Positions 30,418 through 38,180 of a stretch of DNA of 64,000 bases are shown here, one piece after another. This stretch comes from CAYQDR01 sp964416315 (GTDB taxonomy: Bacteria > Methylomirabilota > Methylomirabilia > Rokubacteriales > DASRDR01): assembly GCA_964416315.1 (NCBI GenBank), contig CAYQDR010000009.1, positions 5,366 to 69,365 of the forward strand, given 5' to 3'. The notes below the pieces were generated by a model. The model did not search any database, was not told the origin of the DNA, and was given only the letters and a program-made list of their open reading frames with translations. Numbering within the stretch: the first letter of the stretch is position 1; each line of letters begins with the position of its first letter. The position numbers were made by a program, and so were the translations under genes.

Positions 30418-31770
30418 GTGGCTGACCTCGCCGAGCTGAGGGCCACGGCGCGGGCGATCTTCGACGCGGGGATCGCGGCGGGCGACGCCGGCCGTCTCGT
30501 CGGCCGAACGCTCACGCTCGAGGGCCGGCGCCTGAGCGCCGCGCACTGGAGCCTGGACCTCGACGGCGTGCGCCGCATCGTGGTCGTCGGCGCCGGCAAG
30601 GCCGCGGGCGCCATGGCGGCGAGGGTGGAGGCGATGCTGGGCGAGCGCATCGCCGAGGGGCTCGTCGTGGTCAAGGAGGCGCGCGGGCTGGCGCTCGAGC
30701 GCATCCGCGTCGCCGAGGCCGGTCACCCGCTGCCGGACGAGCGCGGGCAGCGGGCGGCCGACGAGGTGCTCCAGGTGGTCCGGCGCGCCGGGCCGGACGA
30801 CCTCGTGCTGGCGCTCATCTCGGGGGGCGGCTCGGCCCTGTTGCCGTCGCCCGTGGAGGGCGTGAGCCTCGCGGAGAAGCAGGCGGTCACGCGTCTCCTC
30901 CTCGAAGCGGGCGCCACGATCACCGAACTCAACACGGTCCGCAAGCATCTCTCGGCGCTCAAGGGCGGCCAGCTCGCCCGCGCCGCCTTCCCGGCGCGGA
31001 TGCTCGTGCTCGCCCTGTCGGACGTCATCGGGGACCCGCTCGACGTGATCGCCGCCGGCCCGACCGAGCCGGACCCCTCGACGTTCGCCGACGCGCTGCG
31101 GGTGCTCGACACCTTCGGACTCCGGTGGCGGGTCCCGTCTGCGGCGCGGCAGTACCTGGAGGCGGGGGCCCGGGGGCAGGTGCCGGAGACGCCCAAGCCG
31201 GGCAACCCCCTCTTCGCCGCCGTGACCAACCTGGTCATCGGGAACAACGGGCTCGTGGTGGAGGCGGCGAGGGAGGAGGCGATGCGCCGGGGCTACACCC
31301 CGCTCGTCCTGACGCGCTCCGTGCAGGGCGAGGCGCGGGAGGTCGCGCGGGTCTTCGCGGCGGTCCTGCGCGAGGCGGTGTCATCCTGGCAACCCGTGGC
31401 GCCCCCGGCCTGCGTCATCGCAGCGGGGGAAACCACCGTCACCGTCCGCGGGTCGGGCAAGGGCGGACGCTGTCAGGAGTTCTGCCTCGCCCTGGCGCCG
31501 GAGTTGGCCGCGCTCGACAGGGTGGTCGTGCTCGCCGCGGGGACGGACGGCTCGGACGGCCCGACCGACGCGGCGGGGGCCATCGTGGACGCCACGACCC
31601 TGGAGCGGGCACGCGCCAAGGGGCTCGACGCCCGCGCCGCGCTGACGGCGAACGATTCCTACCCCTTCTTCTCGACCCTGGGGGACCTCGTGGTCACCGG
31701 CGGGACGGGGACCAATTTGATGGACCTCTACCTCGGGGTGCTGGGAGCGGCGGCCACGCGCTCGACCTAG
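30418..31770 (+). CDS. gck: glycerate 2-kinase (MOFRL type)
   Basis: 450 residues from GTG 30418. N-terminal DUF4147 domain (VVGAGKAAGAMA, VLALISGGGSALL, NTVRKHLSALKGGQLA, LSDVIGDPLDVIAAGPT) and C-terminal MOFRL domain (GRCQEFCLALAP, AAGTDGSDGPTDAAGAIVD). Class II glycerate kinases make 2-phosphoglycerate from D-glycerate with ATP, feeding lower glycolysis from serine, glyoxylate or hydroxypyruvate routes. It follows the aminotransferase by 13 bp. Confidence 0.92.
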   Translation: MADLAELRATARAIFDAGIAAGDAGRLVGRTLTLEGRRLSAAHWSLDLDGVRRIVVVGAGKAAGAMAARVEAMLGERIAEGLVVVKEARGLALERIRVAEAGHPLPDERGQRAADEVLQVVRRAGPDDLVLALISGGGSALLPSPVEGVSLAEKQAVTRLLLEAGATITELNTVRKHLSALKGGQLARAAFPARMLVLALSDVIGDPLDVIAAGPTEPDPSTFADALRVLDTFGLRWRVPSAARQYLEAGARGQVPETPKPGNPLFAAVTNLVIGNNGLVVEAAREEAMRRGYTPLVLTRSVQGEAREVARVFAAVLREAVSSWQPVAPPACVIAAGETTVTVRGSGKGGRCQEFCLALAPELAALDRVVVLAAGTDGSDGPTDAAGAIVDATTLERARAKGLDARAALTANDSYPFFSTLGDLVVTGGTGTNLMDLYLGVLGAAATRST

Positions 31771-31820
31771 CGGTTCGCTGGAAAACGCGACACCGGGCAT
31801 TGTTCTCCACGCGCCCCTGA

Positions 31821-31963
31821 ACGAAGCGCTCCGAGCGCGGGCTTTGCCCGCGCAACGATCTTGGGGGGAGGTTCGGCCCCCCGGCGGGGTGGCGCGGATC
31901 GCGCGGCGTCAGCCGCACGAGACGCGACGGGGAGATGGCAAGGGGGGCGGAGCCCCCCTCCGA
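31821..31963. repeat. dispersed hairpin repeat family B, copy 3
   Basis: Starts with GCGCGGGCTTTGCCCGCGC like copy 2, then GGGGGGAGGTTCGG, about 65 extra bases absent from copies 1 and 2, and ends with the AGGGGGGCGGAGCCCCCCT hairpin and CCG. The extra bases may be an insertion inside the element. Confidence 0.7.
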
Positions 31964-32131
31964 GGATTCAGCGAAGGACCGGGGTGCGCGCCGCGTGGGC
32001 GCACCGGTCCTCCGAGCTTGTCCGTCGCGCGCTTCCGCGCGTTACCCACCACGTTATCCACGGGCGGCTCACCGAGACGGTGGACAAACACGCTCTCGTT
32101 TGGGAGCCGGCGTCCCGCGCGGCGCCGTCGT
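31964..32131. other. intergenic stretch with DnaA-box-like 9-mers
   Basis: Between repeat B and the rlmN promoter there is a strong hairpin around GGACCGGGGTGCGC and GCGCACCGGTCC, then three 9-mers resembling DnaA boxes: TTACCCACC (32042), TTATCCACG (32054) and, on the other strand, TTGTCCACC (32087-32079). No credible gene is present. Confidence 0.4.
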
Positions 32132-32160
32132 TTGACCCCCTCAGACCCTTTCTGTATCCT
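32132..32160 (+). promoter_or_regulatory. promoter of the rlmN operon
   Basis: TTGACC (32132-32137), 17-nt spacer, TATCCT (32155-32160). The ATG at 32180 follows a GAGAGGGCGGA ribosome site, so this transcript has a short normal leader. Confidence 0.6.
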
Positions 32161-32179
32161 TAGGGCGCGAGAGGGCGGA

Positions 32180-33268
32180 ATGTCCGCGACGAATCTGCTC
32201 GAATTGACCCCCGACGAGCTCGTGAGCCTCGTCACGAGCTGGGACGAGCCCGCCTACCGGGCACGCCAAGTCGCCGCGTGGATTTTCGGCAAAGGCGTGC
32301 GCGAGTTCGAGGCGATGTCGAACCTGCCGAAGCCCTTCCGCGCGCGGCTCGAGCGGGAAGCCGTGGTCGGCGTGCCCGACGTCGTCTCGACGCTCGTGTC
32401 GCGCGACGGAAGCCGGAAGCTCATCCTCAGGCTCGAGGACGGGCGGGTGGTCCACGCGGTCCTCATGCCGGAGCGGGACCGCTTGACGCTCTGCGTCTCG
32501 ACCCAGGTCGGGTGCGGCTTCGCCTGCGCCTTCTGCCTGACCGGCACCATGGGGCTCGTCCGCAACCTGACGGCGGGGGAGATCGTCGGCCAGGTCATGG
32601 CGGCGCGGCAGGCGCTGGGCCCCGGGGAGCGGATCACCCACATCGTCTTCATGGGGATGGGGGAGCCGCTGGCGAACTACGCGGCGACCGTGAAGGCGCT
32701 GCGGATCCTCACCTCGCCCCGGGGGCTCGGCTTCTCCCCCCGCCGCATCACGGTGTCCACGGTGGGGCTCGTCCAGGGGATCGAGCGGCTCGCGCGGGAG
32801 AGGCTCGGCGTCAACCTCGCGATCTCGCTCCACGCGGCGACCGACGAGGTGCGCGGGCGCCTGATGCCCGTCAACCGCGGCTGGGGGCTCGACGATCTCG
32901 TCGCGGCCTGCCGGCGGTTCCCCCTGCCGGTCCGGCAGCGGATGACCTTCGAGTACGTGCTGCTCGACGGGGTCAACGACGCGGTCGCGGACGCCCGGCG
33001 CGTCGCCCGGCGGCTCGCAAGGCTGCGCTGCAAGGTGAACCTGATCCCCTTCAACGCCTGGGAGGGCTCCGGCTTCCGCCGTCCCCCTCTCGAACGGATC
33101 CTGGCGTTCCAGCGGACACTCCTCGACGCGGGCCTGACCGCGACGATCCGGTGGTCGAAGGGGGAGGACGTCGGCGCCGCCTGCGGGCAGCTCGCGACGC
33201 CGGAGCGCCCCGCGCGGCCGAGGCGGGCGGCTCGGGCGCCCGAGTTCGTCGCGACGGTCAGTGCCTGA
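32180..33268 (+). CDS. rlmN: 23S rRNA/tRNA adenine C2-methyltransferase
   Basis: 362 residues from ATG 32180. Radical SAM motif CGFACAFC preceded by STQVG, then FMGMGEPLANY, RRITVSTVGLVQGI, LAISLHAATDE and a C-terminal catalytic cysteine in GAACGQL. RlmN methylates A2503 of 23S rRNA and A37 of some tRNAs through a protein-bound methyl intermediate. It heads a run of overlapping genes (mtaB, mtnP, pfkB, larE, larB). Confidence 0.95.
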   Translation: MSATNLLELTPDELVSLVTSWDEPAYRARQVAAWIFGKGVREFEAMSNLPKPFRARLEREAVVGVPDVVSTLVSRDGSRKLILRLEDGRVVHAVLMPERDRLTLCVSTQVGCGFACAFCLTGTMGLVRNLTAGEIVGQVMAARQALGPGERITHIVFMGMGEPLANYAATVKALRILTSPRGLGFSPRRITVSTVGLVQGIERLARERLGVNLAISLHAATDEVRGRLMPVNRGWGLDDLVAACRRFPLPVRQRMTFEYVLLDGVNDAVADARRVARRLARLRCKVNLIPFNAWEGSGFRRPPLERILAFQRTLLDAGLTATIRWSKGEDVGAACGQLATPERPARPRRAARAPEFVATVSA

Positions 33269-34610
33269 GCCTGCGCTCCTCGAGAGCCCGGCGCCCGTCA
33301 CCGTCGCGTTCGCGACGCTCGGCTGCAAGCTCAACCAGTACGACACGAGCGAGATCCAGGCGCTCCTCGAGGCCCGGGGCTTCCGCACGGTGTCGTTCGA
33401 GCAGCCGGCCCAGCTCTACGTCATCAACACCTGCACCGTGACCGCGCGTGCGGACTGCTCCGACCGCCAGGCGATCCGGCGCGCCGTCGCGCGTAATCCC
33501 GACGCGTTCGTCGTCGTGACGGGCTGCTACGCCCAGACGAACCCGGAGGCGATCGCGCGCATCCCCGGGGTGGACCTGGTGCTGGGGACGCGGGACAGGC
33601 ACGCGCTCCCCGACCTGCTCGACGGCCTGCGCAAGCGGGTGCGCCCGCTCGTCCGGGTGGGCGACGTCTTCGCGCCGCGGCCTGACCCGGTCATCCCGCT
33701 CCGCCGCTTCGCGCCGGGGTACACCCGCGCCTTCGTCAAGGTGCAGGACGGCTGCCAGCACCGCTGCGCGTTCTGCATCGTGCCCTTCGCGCGCGGCGGG
33801 AGCCGGAGCCAGCCGCTCCCCGTCGTCATCGAGCAGGTGGAGAGCCTCGTCGCGGCGGGCTACGGGGAGGTGGTCCTCACGGGGGTGGACCTGGGCCACT
33901 GGGGCTGGGATCTCGTGCCGCGCTCGAGCCTGGCGGCGCTGGTCCGCCGCGTCCTCGAGGTTCCGGGGCTCGGGCGCCTCCGGCTCTCTTCGATCCTGGC
34001 GGCCTACTTCACGCCGGAGCTGATGGAGACGCTCGCCACGGAGCCGCGGGTCTGCCGTCACCTCCACGTCCCGCTCCAGTCTGGCTCGGATCGGGTCCTC
34101 CGGGCGATGCGGCGCCCGTACAGCGTCCGCATGTACCGCGGACTCGTCGAGCGGCTCGCGGCGGCGCTGCCCGACCTCGGGCTCGGGACGGATCTGATCA
34201 CGGGCTTCCCCGGGGAGAGCGAGACCGAGTTCGGCGAGACCGAGGCCCTCGTGGGGGCGCTGCCGTTCAGCTACCTCCACGTCTTCTCCTACTCCGACCG
34301 GCGAGGGACGGAGGCCGCGCGCCTGGGGACGCCGCGGGTCCCGCCGGAGGCGATCCGGCGGCGGACGGCGCGGCTTCGCCGCCTCGGCGCGGCGAAGCAC
34401 CTGGCCTTCCGGCGCGCCCACCTCGGGCGCGAGGTGGAGGTGCTCGTCCTGGAGCACCGGGACCGGGAGCGCGGCCTCCTCGTTGGGCTGACGGGGAACT
34501 ACCTGGAGGTCGCCTTCGCCGGTCCGGGCGACCTCGGGCGGCGCTTCGCGCGGGTGCGGGTGACGGGGGTGACGGACGATGCCCTCGAGGGAGAGGCGGT
34601 CGATGGCTGA
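33261..34610 (+). CDS. mtaB: tRNA t6A37 methylthiotransferase
   Basis: 449 residues from GTG 33261, overlapping rlmN by 8 bp. N-terminal MTTase domain (TLGCKLNQYDTSEIQ, INTCTVT, VTGCYAQTNP, three cluster cysteines), radical SAM motif CQHRCAFCIVP, HVPLQSGSDRVLRAMRRPY and a C-terminal TRAM-like segment. MtaB/YqeV makes ms2t6A at position 37 of tRNAs reading ANN codons. The KLNQYDTSE form of the N-terminus distinguishes it from MiaB and RimO. Confidence 0.93.
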   Translation: MPEPALLESPAPVTVAFATLGCKLNQYDTSEIQALLEARGFRTVSFEQPAQLYVINTCTVTARADCSDRQAIRRAVARNPDAFVVVTGCYAQTNPEAIARIPGVDLVLGTRDRHALPDLLDGLRKRVRPLVRVGDVFAPRPDPVIPLRRFAPGYTRAFVKVQDGCQHRCAFCIVPFARGGSRSQPLPVVIEQVESLVAAGYGEVVLTGVDLGHWGWDLVPRSSLAALVRRVLEVPGLGRLRLSSILAAYFTPELMETLATEPRVCRHLHVPLQSGSDRVLRAMRRPYSVRMYRGLVERLAAALPDLGLGTDLITGFPGESETEFGETEALVGALPFSYLHVFSYSDRRGTEAARLGTPRVPPEAIRRRTARLRRLGAAKHLAFRRAHLGREVEVLVLEHRDRERGLLVGLTGNYLEVAFAGPGDLGRRFARVRVTGVTDDALEGEAVDG

Positions 34611-35529
34611 GGCGCGCATCGGCGTCATCGGCGGGAGCGGCCTCTACGAGCTGGAGGGGCTCACGGACGTCCGCTGGGTGAGGGTCCGGACGCCCTTCGG
34701 GGATCCCTCCGACGCCTACTGCGTCGGCCGGCTCGGGGCGCACGAGCTCGTCTTCCTCCCGCGCCACGGCCGGGGGCACCGCCTCATGCCCACCGAGCTG
34801 AACTTCCGCGCGAACATCTACGGGCTCAAGGCGCTCGGCGTCGAGTGGGTGGTCTCGGTGAGCGCGGTGGGGAGCATGCGGGAGGAGATCGCGCCGCTCG
34901 ACCTCGTGATCCCGGACCAGTTCTACGACCACACGCGGCGCCGGGTCGCCTCGTTCTTCGGCGACGGCATCGTCGCCCACGTCGGGATGGCCGAGCCCGT
35001 GTGCCCCGACCTCGCCTCCCGGCTCTACGCGGCGGCCGTCGGGACGGGGGCCCGGGTCCACCGGGGCGGCACGTACCTCTGCATCGAGGGGCCCCAGTTC
35101 TCCTCGAAGGCGGAGTCGCGGATCTACCGGGCCTGGGGCGTGGACGTGATCGGGATGACCAACATGCCGGAGGCGAAGCTCGCGCGGGAGGCGGAGCTCT
35201 GCTACGCGACGCTGGCGCTGGCGACCGACTACGATGTCTGGCACGAGAGCGAGGAGGCCGTGACGGTCGAGGCGGTCGTCGCGAACCTCCTGAAGAACGT
35301 CGCCACGGCCAAGGACGTCCTGCGGCGCGTCGTCCCGCTGATCGCGCCGCCGCGGAGCTGCCCGTGCCCCGCGCTCCTGAAGAACGCCGTCATCACGGCC
35401 CCGGGGGCGTTCCCGCCCGCGACGCGCAGGAAGCTCGGCCTGCTGATCGGCAAGTACTTCCCGGCCCCGCGGCGCCGGGCGCAGGCGGCGAAGCGGGTGC
35501 GGCTCCGGAAGGGCCGCCGCCGTGGCTGA
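34603..35529 (+). CDS. mtnP: S-methyl-5'-thioadenosine phosphorylase
   Basis: 308 residues from ATG 34603 inside the mtaB end. Family features: IGVIGGSGLYEL, FLPRHGRGHRLMPTELNFRANI, VSAVGSMREEIAP, YLCIEGPQFSSKAESR, GMTNMPEAKLAREAELCYA and TDYDVWHE. The GMTNMPE and Asp of TDYD fit 6-amino-purine (MTA) specificity over hypoxanthine. MtnP recycles the MTA formed in polyamine synthesis. The tail after residue 280 is unusually basic (RRRAQAAKRVRLRKGRRRG). Confidence 0.93.
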   Translation: MAEARIGVIGGSGLYELEGLTDVRWVRVRTPFGDPSDAYCVGRLGAHELVFLPRHGRGHRLMPTELNFRANIYGLKALGVEWVVSVSAVGSMREEIAPLDLVIPDQFYDHTRRRVASFFGDGIVAHVGMAEPVCPDLASRLYAAAVGTGARVHRGGTYLCIEGPQFSSKAESRIYRAWGVDVIGMTNMPEAKLAREAELCYATLALATDYDVWHESEEAVTVEAVVANLLKNVATAKDVLRRVVPLIAPPRSCPCPALLKNAVITAPGAFPPATRRKLGLLIGKYFPAPRRRAQAAKRVRLRKGRRRG

Positions 35530-36430
35530 GCTCCTCGTCGTCGGGTCCGTCGCCCTCGACACGGTCCGGACCCCGTTCGGCAAGGCCGACGAGGCCCTCG
35601 GCGGCTCGGCGACCTACTTCGCCTACGCCGCGTCGTTCTTCGTGCCGGTGCGGCTGGTCGCGGTGGTGGGGCGCGACTTCCCCCGGACGCACCTCGAGCT
35701 GCTCGCGCGGCGCGGCGTGGATCTCGCGGGGCTCCAGGTCGCGGACGGGGCGACGTTCCGCTGGGTCGGGGAGTACGGCTACGACCTCAACGAGGCCAGG
35801 ACCCTCGACACGCGGCTGGGGGTCTTCGCCGACTTCCGCCCGGCCCTCCCCGCGCACTTCCAGGCGACCCCGTTCCTGTTCCTCGCCAACATCGACCCCG
35901 AGCTGCAGCTCGACGTCCTCCGCAAGGTCGAGCGGCCGCGGCTGGTCGCCCTCGACACGATGAACTTCTGGATCAAGGGGAAGCGCCCCGCCCTCCGGCG
36001 CGTCCTCGCCGAGGTGGACGCGCTGGTCGTCAACGACGCCGAGGCGCGGATGCTGACGGAAGAGGCCAACCTGATCAAGGCGACCCGGACGATCCTGGGC
36101 TACGGGCCCCGGACGGTGGTGGTGAAGCGCGGCGAGTACGGGGCGCTCATGGCGACGGCCGAGCGCTTCTTCTTCGTCCCGGCGTTCCCGCTCGACTCGG
36201 TCTTCGACCCGACGGGGGCGGGCGACACGTTCGCCGGCGGGTTCATGGGGGCGCTCGCGCGCGCGGGCACCGTGGACGACGGGGCGCTCCGGCGTGCTAT
36301 CGTCTACGGGAGCGTGATGGCCTCGTTCACGGTCGAGGACTTCTCGCTCAACCGGCTGCTCAGGCTCCGGGAGTCCGAGATCGAGGACCGCTACCGGGTC
36401 TTCGAGGAGATGACGCGCTTTGGAGAATGA
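35522..36430 (+). CDS. PfkB-family sugar/nucleoside kinase
   Basis: 302 residues from GTG 35522, overlapping mtnP by 8 bp. PfkB features: LGGSATYFAYAASFF near the N-terminus, DTMNFWIKGKR, VVNDAEARML and the catalytic anion-hole motif DPTGAGDTFAGGFMG. Position after mtnP raises the possibility that it acts in MTA or methylthioribose salvage, but substrate residues are not diagnostic. Confidence 0.9.
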   Translation: MAELLVVGSVALDTVRTPFGKADEALGGSATYFAYAASFFVPVRLVAVVGRDFPRTHLELLARRGVDLAGLQVADGATFRWVGEYGYDLNEARTLDTRLGVFADFRPALPAHFQATPFLFLANIDPELQLDVLRKVERPRLVALDTMNFWIKGKRPALRRVLAEVDALVVNDAEARMLTEEANLIKATRTILGYGPRTVVVKRGEYGALMATAERFFFVPAFPLDSVFDPTGAGDTFAGGFMGALARAGTVDDGALRRAIVYGSVMASFTVEDFSLNRLLRLRESEIEDRYRVFEEMTRFGE

Positions 36431-37295
36431 CGCGCGCCTCGGCGCCCTCGCCCCCGACACGCGGGGGAAGTACGGGTGCCTCCTCGGGGTGCTGCGCGAC
36501 CTCGAGAGCGTGGTCGTCGCGTTCTCGGGCGGCGTGGACTCGACGTTCCTCGGCTGGGCGGCGCGCGACGCGCTCGGTGCCCGGGCGGTGCTGGTCACCG
36601 CCGACTCGGAGAGCTACCCCGAGGGAGAGCTGGAGGAGGCGCGGCGCCTGGCCGGGCTCATCGGGCTCCGCCACCTCGTGGTCCGCACCCGGGAGGTGGA
36701 CAATCCCGCGTATGCGGAGAACCCGCCGAACCGCTGCTTCTTCTGCAAGGAGGAGCTGTTCGCGCGGCTGGAGCCCGTGGCGGCGGCCGAGGGCTTCCGG
36801 CACCTGGTCTACGGCGCCACCGTGGACGACCTCGGCGACCACCGGCCCGGCATGGCGTCGGCGCGGCAGCGGGGCGTGCGGGCCCCGCTCGTCGAGGCCG
36901 GCCTCGGCAAGGCGGAGATCCGGGAGCTGTCGCGGGCCTTCGGGCTGCCGACGTGGGACAAGCCCGCGATGGCGTGCCTGTCCTCCCGCTTCCCGTACGG
37001 CACACCGATCACGCCGGAAAAGCTCCGCCAGGTGGACCGGGCGGAGGCCTTCGTCCGGAAGCTCGGCTTCCGGAACTTCCGCGTCCGCCACCACGGCGAC
37101 CTGGCCCGCCTCGAGGTGGACCGGTCGGAGATGGGGCGGCTGTGGGAGGACGGGCGCGCCGAGGCGATCGCGCGGCGGCTCCGGGAGCTCGGCTTCCTCT
37201 ACGTCACCGTGGACCTCCGGGGGTTCCGATCGGGCAGCCTCAACGAGGCGCTCCTGAAGCCCCCCTCTCCCCCTCAGGGGGAGAGGGCAGGGTGA
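36420..37295 (+). CDS. larE: ATP-dependent sacrificial sulfur transferase LarE
   Basis: 291 residues from TTG 36420, overlapping pfkB by 11 bp. PP-loop SGGVDS, NRCFFCKEELF, YGATVDDLGDHRPGM and KPAMACLSSRFPYGTPIT are LarE hallmarks; the Cys in ACLSSR corresponds to the sacrificial sulfur donor, and the two Cys of RCFFC could ligate a cluster as in some LarE proteins. LarE thiolates the pyridinium carboxylates of the nickel-pincer nucleotide (NPN). The last residues PPSPPQGERAG are encoded by a family A repeat. Confidence 0.93.
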   Translation: MENDARLGALAPDTRGKYGCLLGVLRDLESVVVAFSGGVDSTFLGWAARDALGARAVLVTADSESYPEGELEEARRLAGLIGLRHLVVRTREVDNPAYAENPPNRCFFCKEELFARLEPVAAAEGFRHLVYGATVDDLGDHRPGMASARQRGVRAPLVEAGLGKAEIRELSRAFGLPTWDKPAMACLSSRFPYGTPITPEKLRQVDRAEAFVRKLGFRNFRVRHHGDLARLEVDRSEMGRLWEDGRAEAIARRLRELGFLYVTVDLRGFRSGSLNEALLKPPSPPQGERAG

Positions 37296-37299
37296 GGGG
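37261..37299. repeat. hairpin repeat family A at the larE-larB junction
   Basis: CCCCTCTCCCC and GGGGAGAGGG arms around CTCA, followed by CAGGGTGAGGGG. It encodes the last 11 residues and stop of larE and supplies the ribosome site of larB. Confidence 0.7.
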
Positions 37300-37302
37300 C
37301 TC

Positions 37303-38061
37303 GTGGACGCGGACCGCCTTCGCGAGCTCCTCGCCGCCGTCCAGGCGGGTCGGCTCTCCCTGGACGAGGCGCTCGCCCGGTTGCGGCGGCTCCCGTTCGA
37401 GGACCTCGGGTTCGCGAAGCTCGACACGCACCGGGCGATCCGCTCGGGGGCACCCGAGGCGGCCTTCTGCGAGGGCAAGACGCCGGAGCAGGTCGTCGGG
37501 ATCCTGGAGCGCCTCGCCCGGGAGCACCGGAACGTCCTTGCCACCCGAGCGACGCCGGCGATCCACGAGGCCGTCCTCGCGGCGGGGATCCCCGTCCGGT
37601 ATCACGCGGAGGCGCGCCTGCTCGTCGCGAATCCCGAGCCGGTCGACGGGGTCGGGCTCGTCGCCGTGGTGAGCGCGGGGACCTCGGACCTGCCCGTCGC
37701 GGAGGAGGCGGCGGTCACGGCGGAGGTGCGCGGGAACCGGGTGGAGCGGATCTACGACGCGGGGGTCGCGGGGCTCCACCGCCTCCTCGAGCACCACCCG
37801 CTCCTCCTCGAGGCGAACGCGATCGTCGTCGTGGCCGGGATGGAGGGGGCACTGCCGAGCGTCGTCGGCGGGCTCGTGGACCGGCCCGTCATCGCGGTGC
37901 CGACGAGCGTCGGCTACGGGGTGTCGCTCGGCGGCTTCGCCGCCATGCTCGCGATGCTCGCGACCTGCGTTCCCGGGGTGGCCGTGGTGAACATCGACAA
38001 CGGGTTCGGCGCCGGCTGCCTGGCCGACCGGATCAACAAGCTGGCCGTCAAGATCCGGTAA
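37303..38061 (+). CDS. larB: pyridinium-3,5-biscarboxylic acid mononucleotide synthase LarB
   Basis: 252 residues from GTG 37303, 7 bp after larE. LarB/AIR-carboxylase-like features: FAKLDTHRAIRSGAPEAAFCEGKT, VVSAGTSDLPVAEEA, DAGVAGLHRLL, VVAGMEGALPSVVGGL and VPTSVGYG. LarB carboxylates nicotinic acid adenine dinucleotide and cleaves AMP, the first step of NPN synthesis. With larE before it and larC at 42211 the pathway is complete except for a visible client enzyme. Confidence 0.95.
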   Translation: MDADRLRELLAAVQAGRLSLDEALARLRRLPFEDLGFAKLDTHRAIRSGAPEAAFCEGKTPEQVVGILERLAREHRNVLATRATPAIHEAVLAAGIPVRYHAEARLLVANPEPVDGVGLVAVVSAGTSDLPVAEEAAVTAEVRGNRVERIYDAGVAGLHRLLEHHPLLLEANAIVVVAGMEGALPSVVGGLVDRPVIAVPTSVGYGVSLGGFAAMLAMLATCVPGVAVVNIDNGFGAGCLADRINKLAVKIR

Positions 38062-38069
38062 CCTTTGCT

Positions 38070-38106
38070 CCCCTCTCCCCTCGGGGGAGAGGGCAGGGTG
38101 AGGGGG
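38070..38106. repeat. hairpin repeat family A
   Basis: CCCCTCTCCCC and GGGGGAGAGGG arms followed by CAGGGTGAGGGGG, directly after larB. Confidence 0.7.
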
Positions 38107-38116
38107 CGCGGCCGGA

Positions 38117-38163
38117 CCCTCCCTCACCCCATCCCTCTCCCTCCCCGGAGGGAGAAGGGGGTG
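38117..38163. repeat. hairpin repeat family A, opposite orientation
   Basis: CCCTCCCTCACCCC comes first here, then CCTCTCCCTCC and GGAGGGAGAAGGGGG arms, so it is inverted relative to the copy 10 bp upstream. The two copies together could form a larger cruciform in the gap before the TPP enzyme gene. Confidence 0.6.
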
Positions 38164-38180
38164 GATCGCCGGAGGCGACT

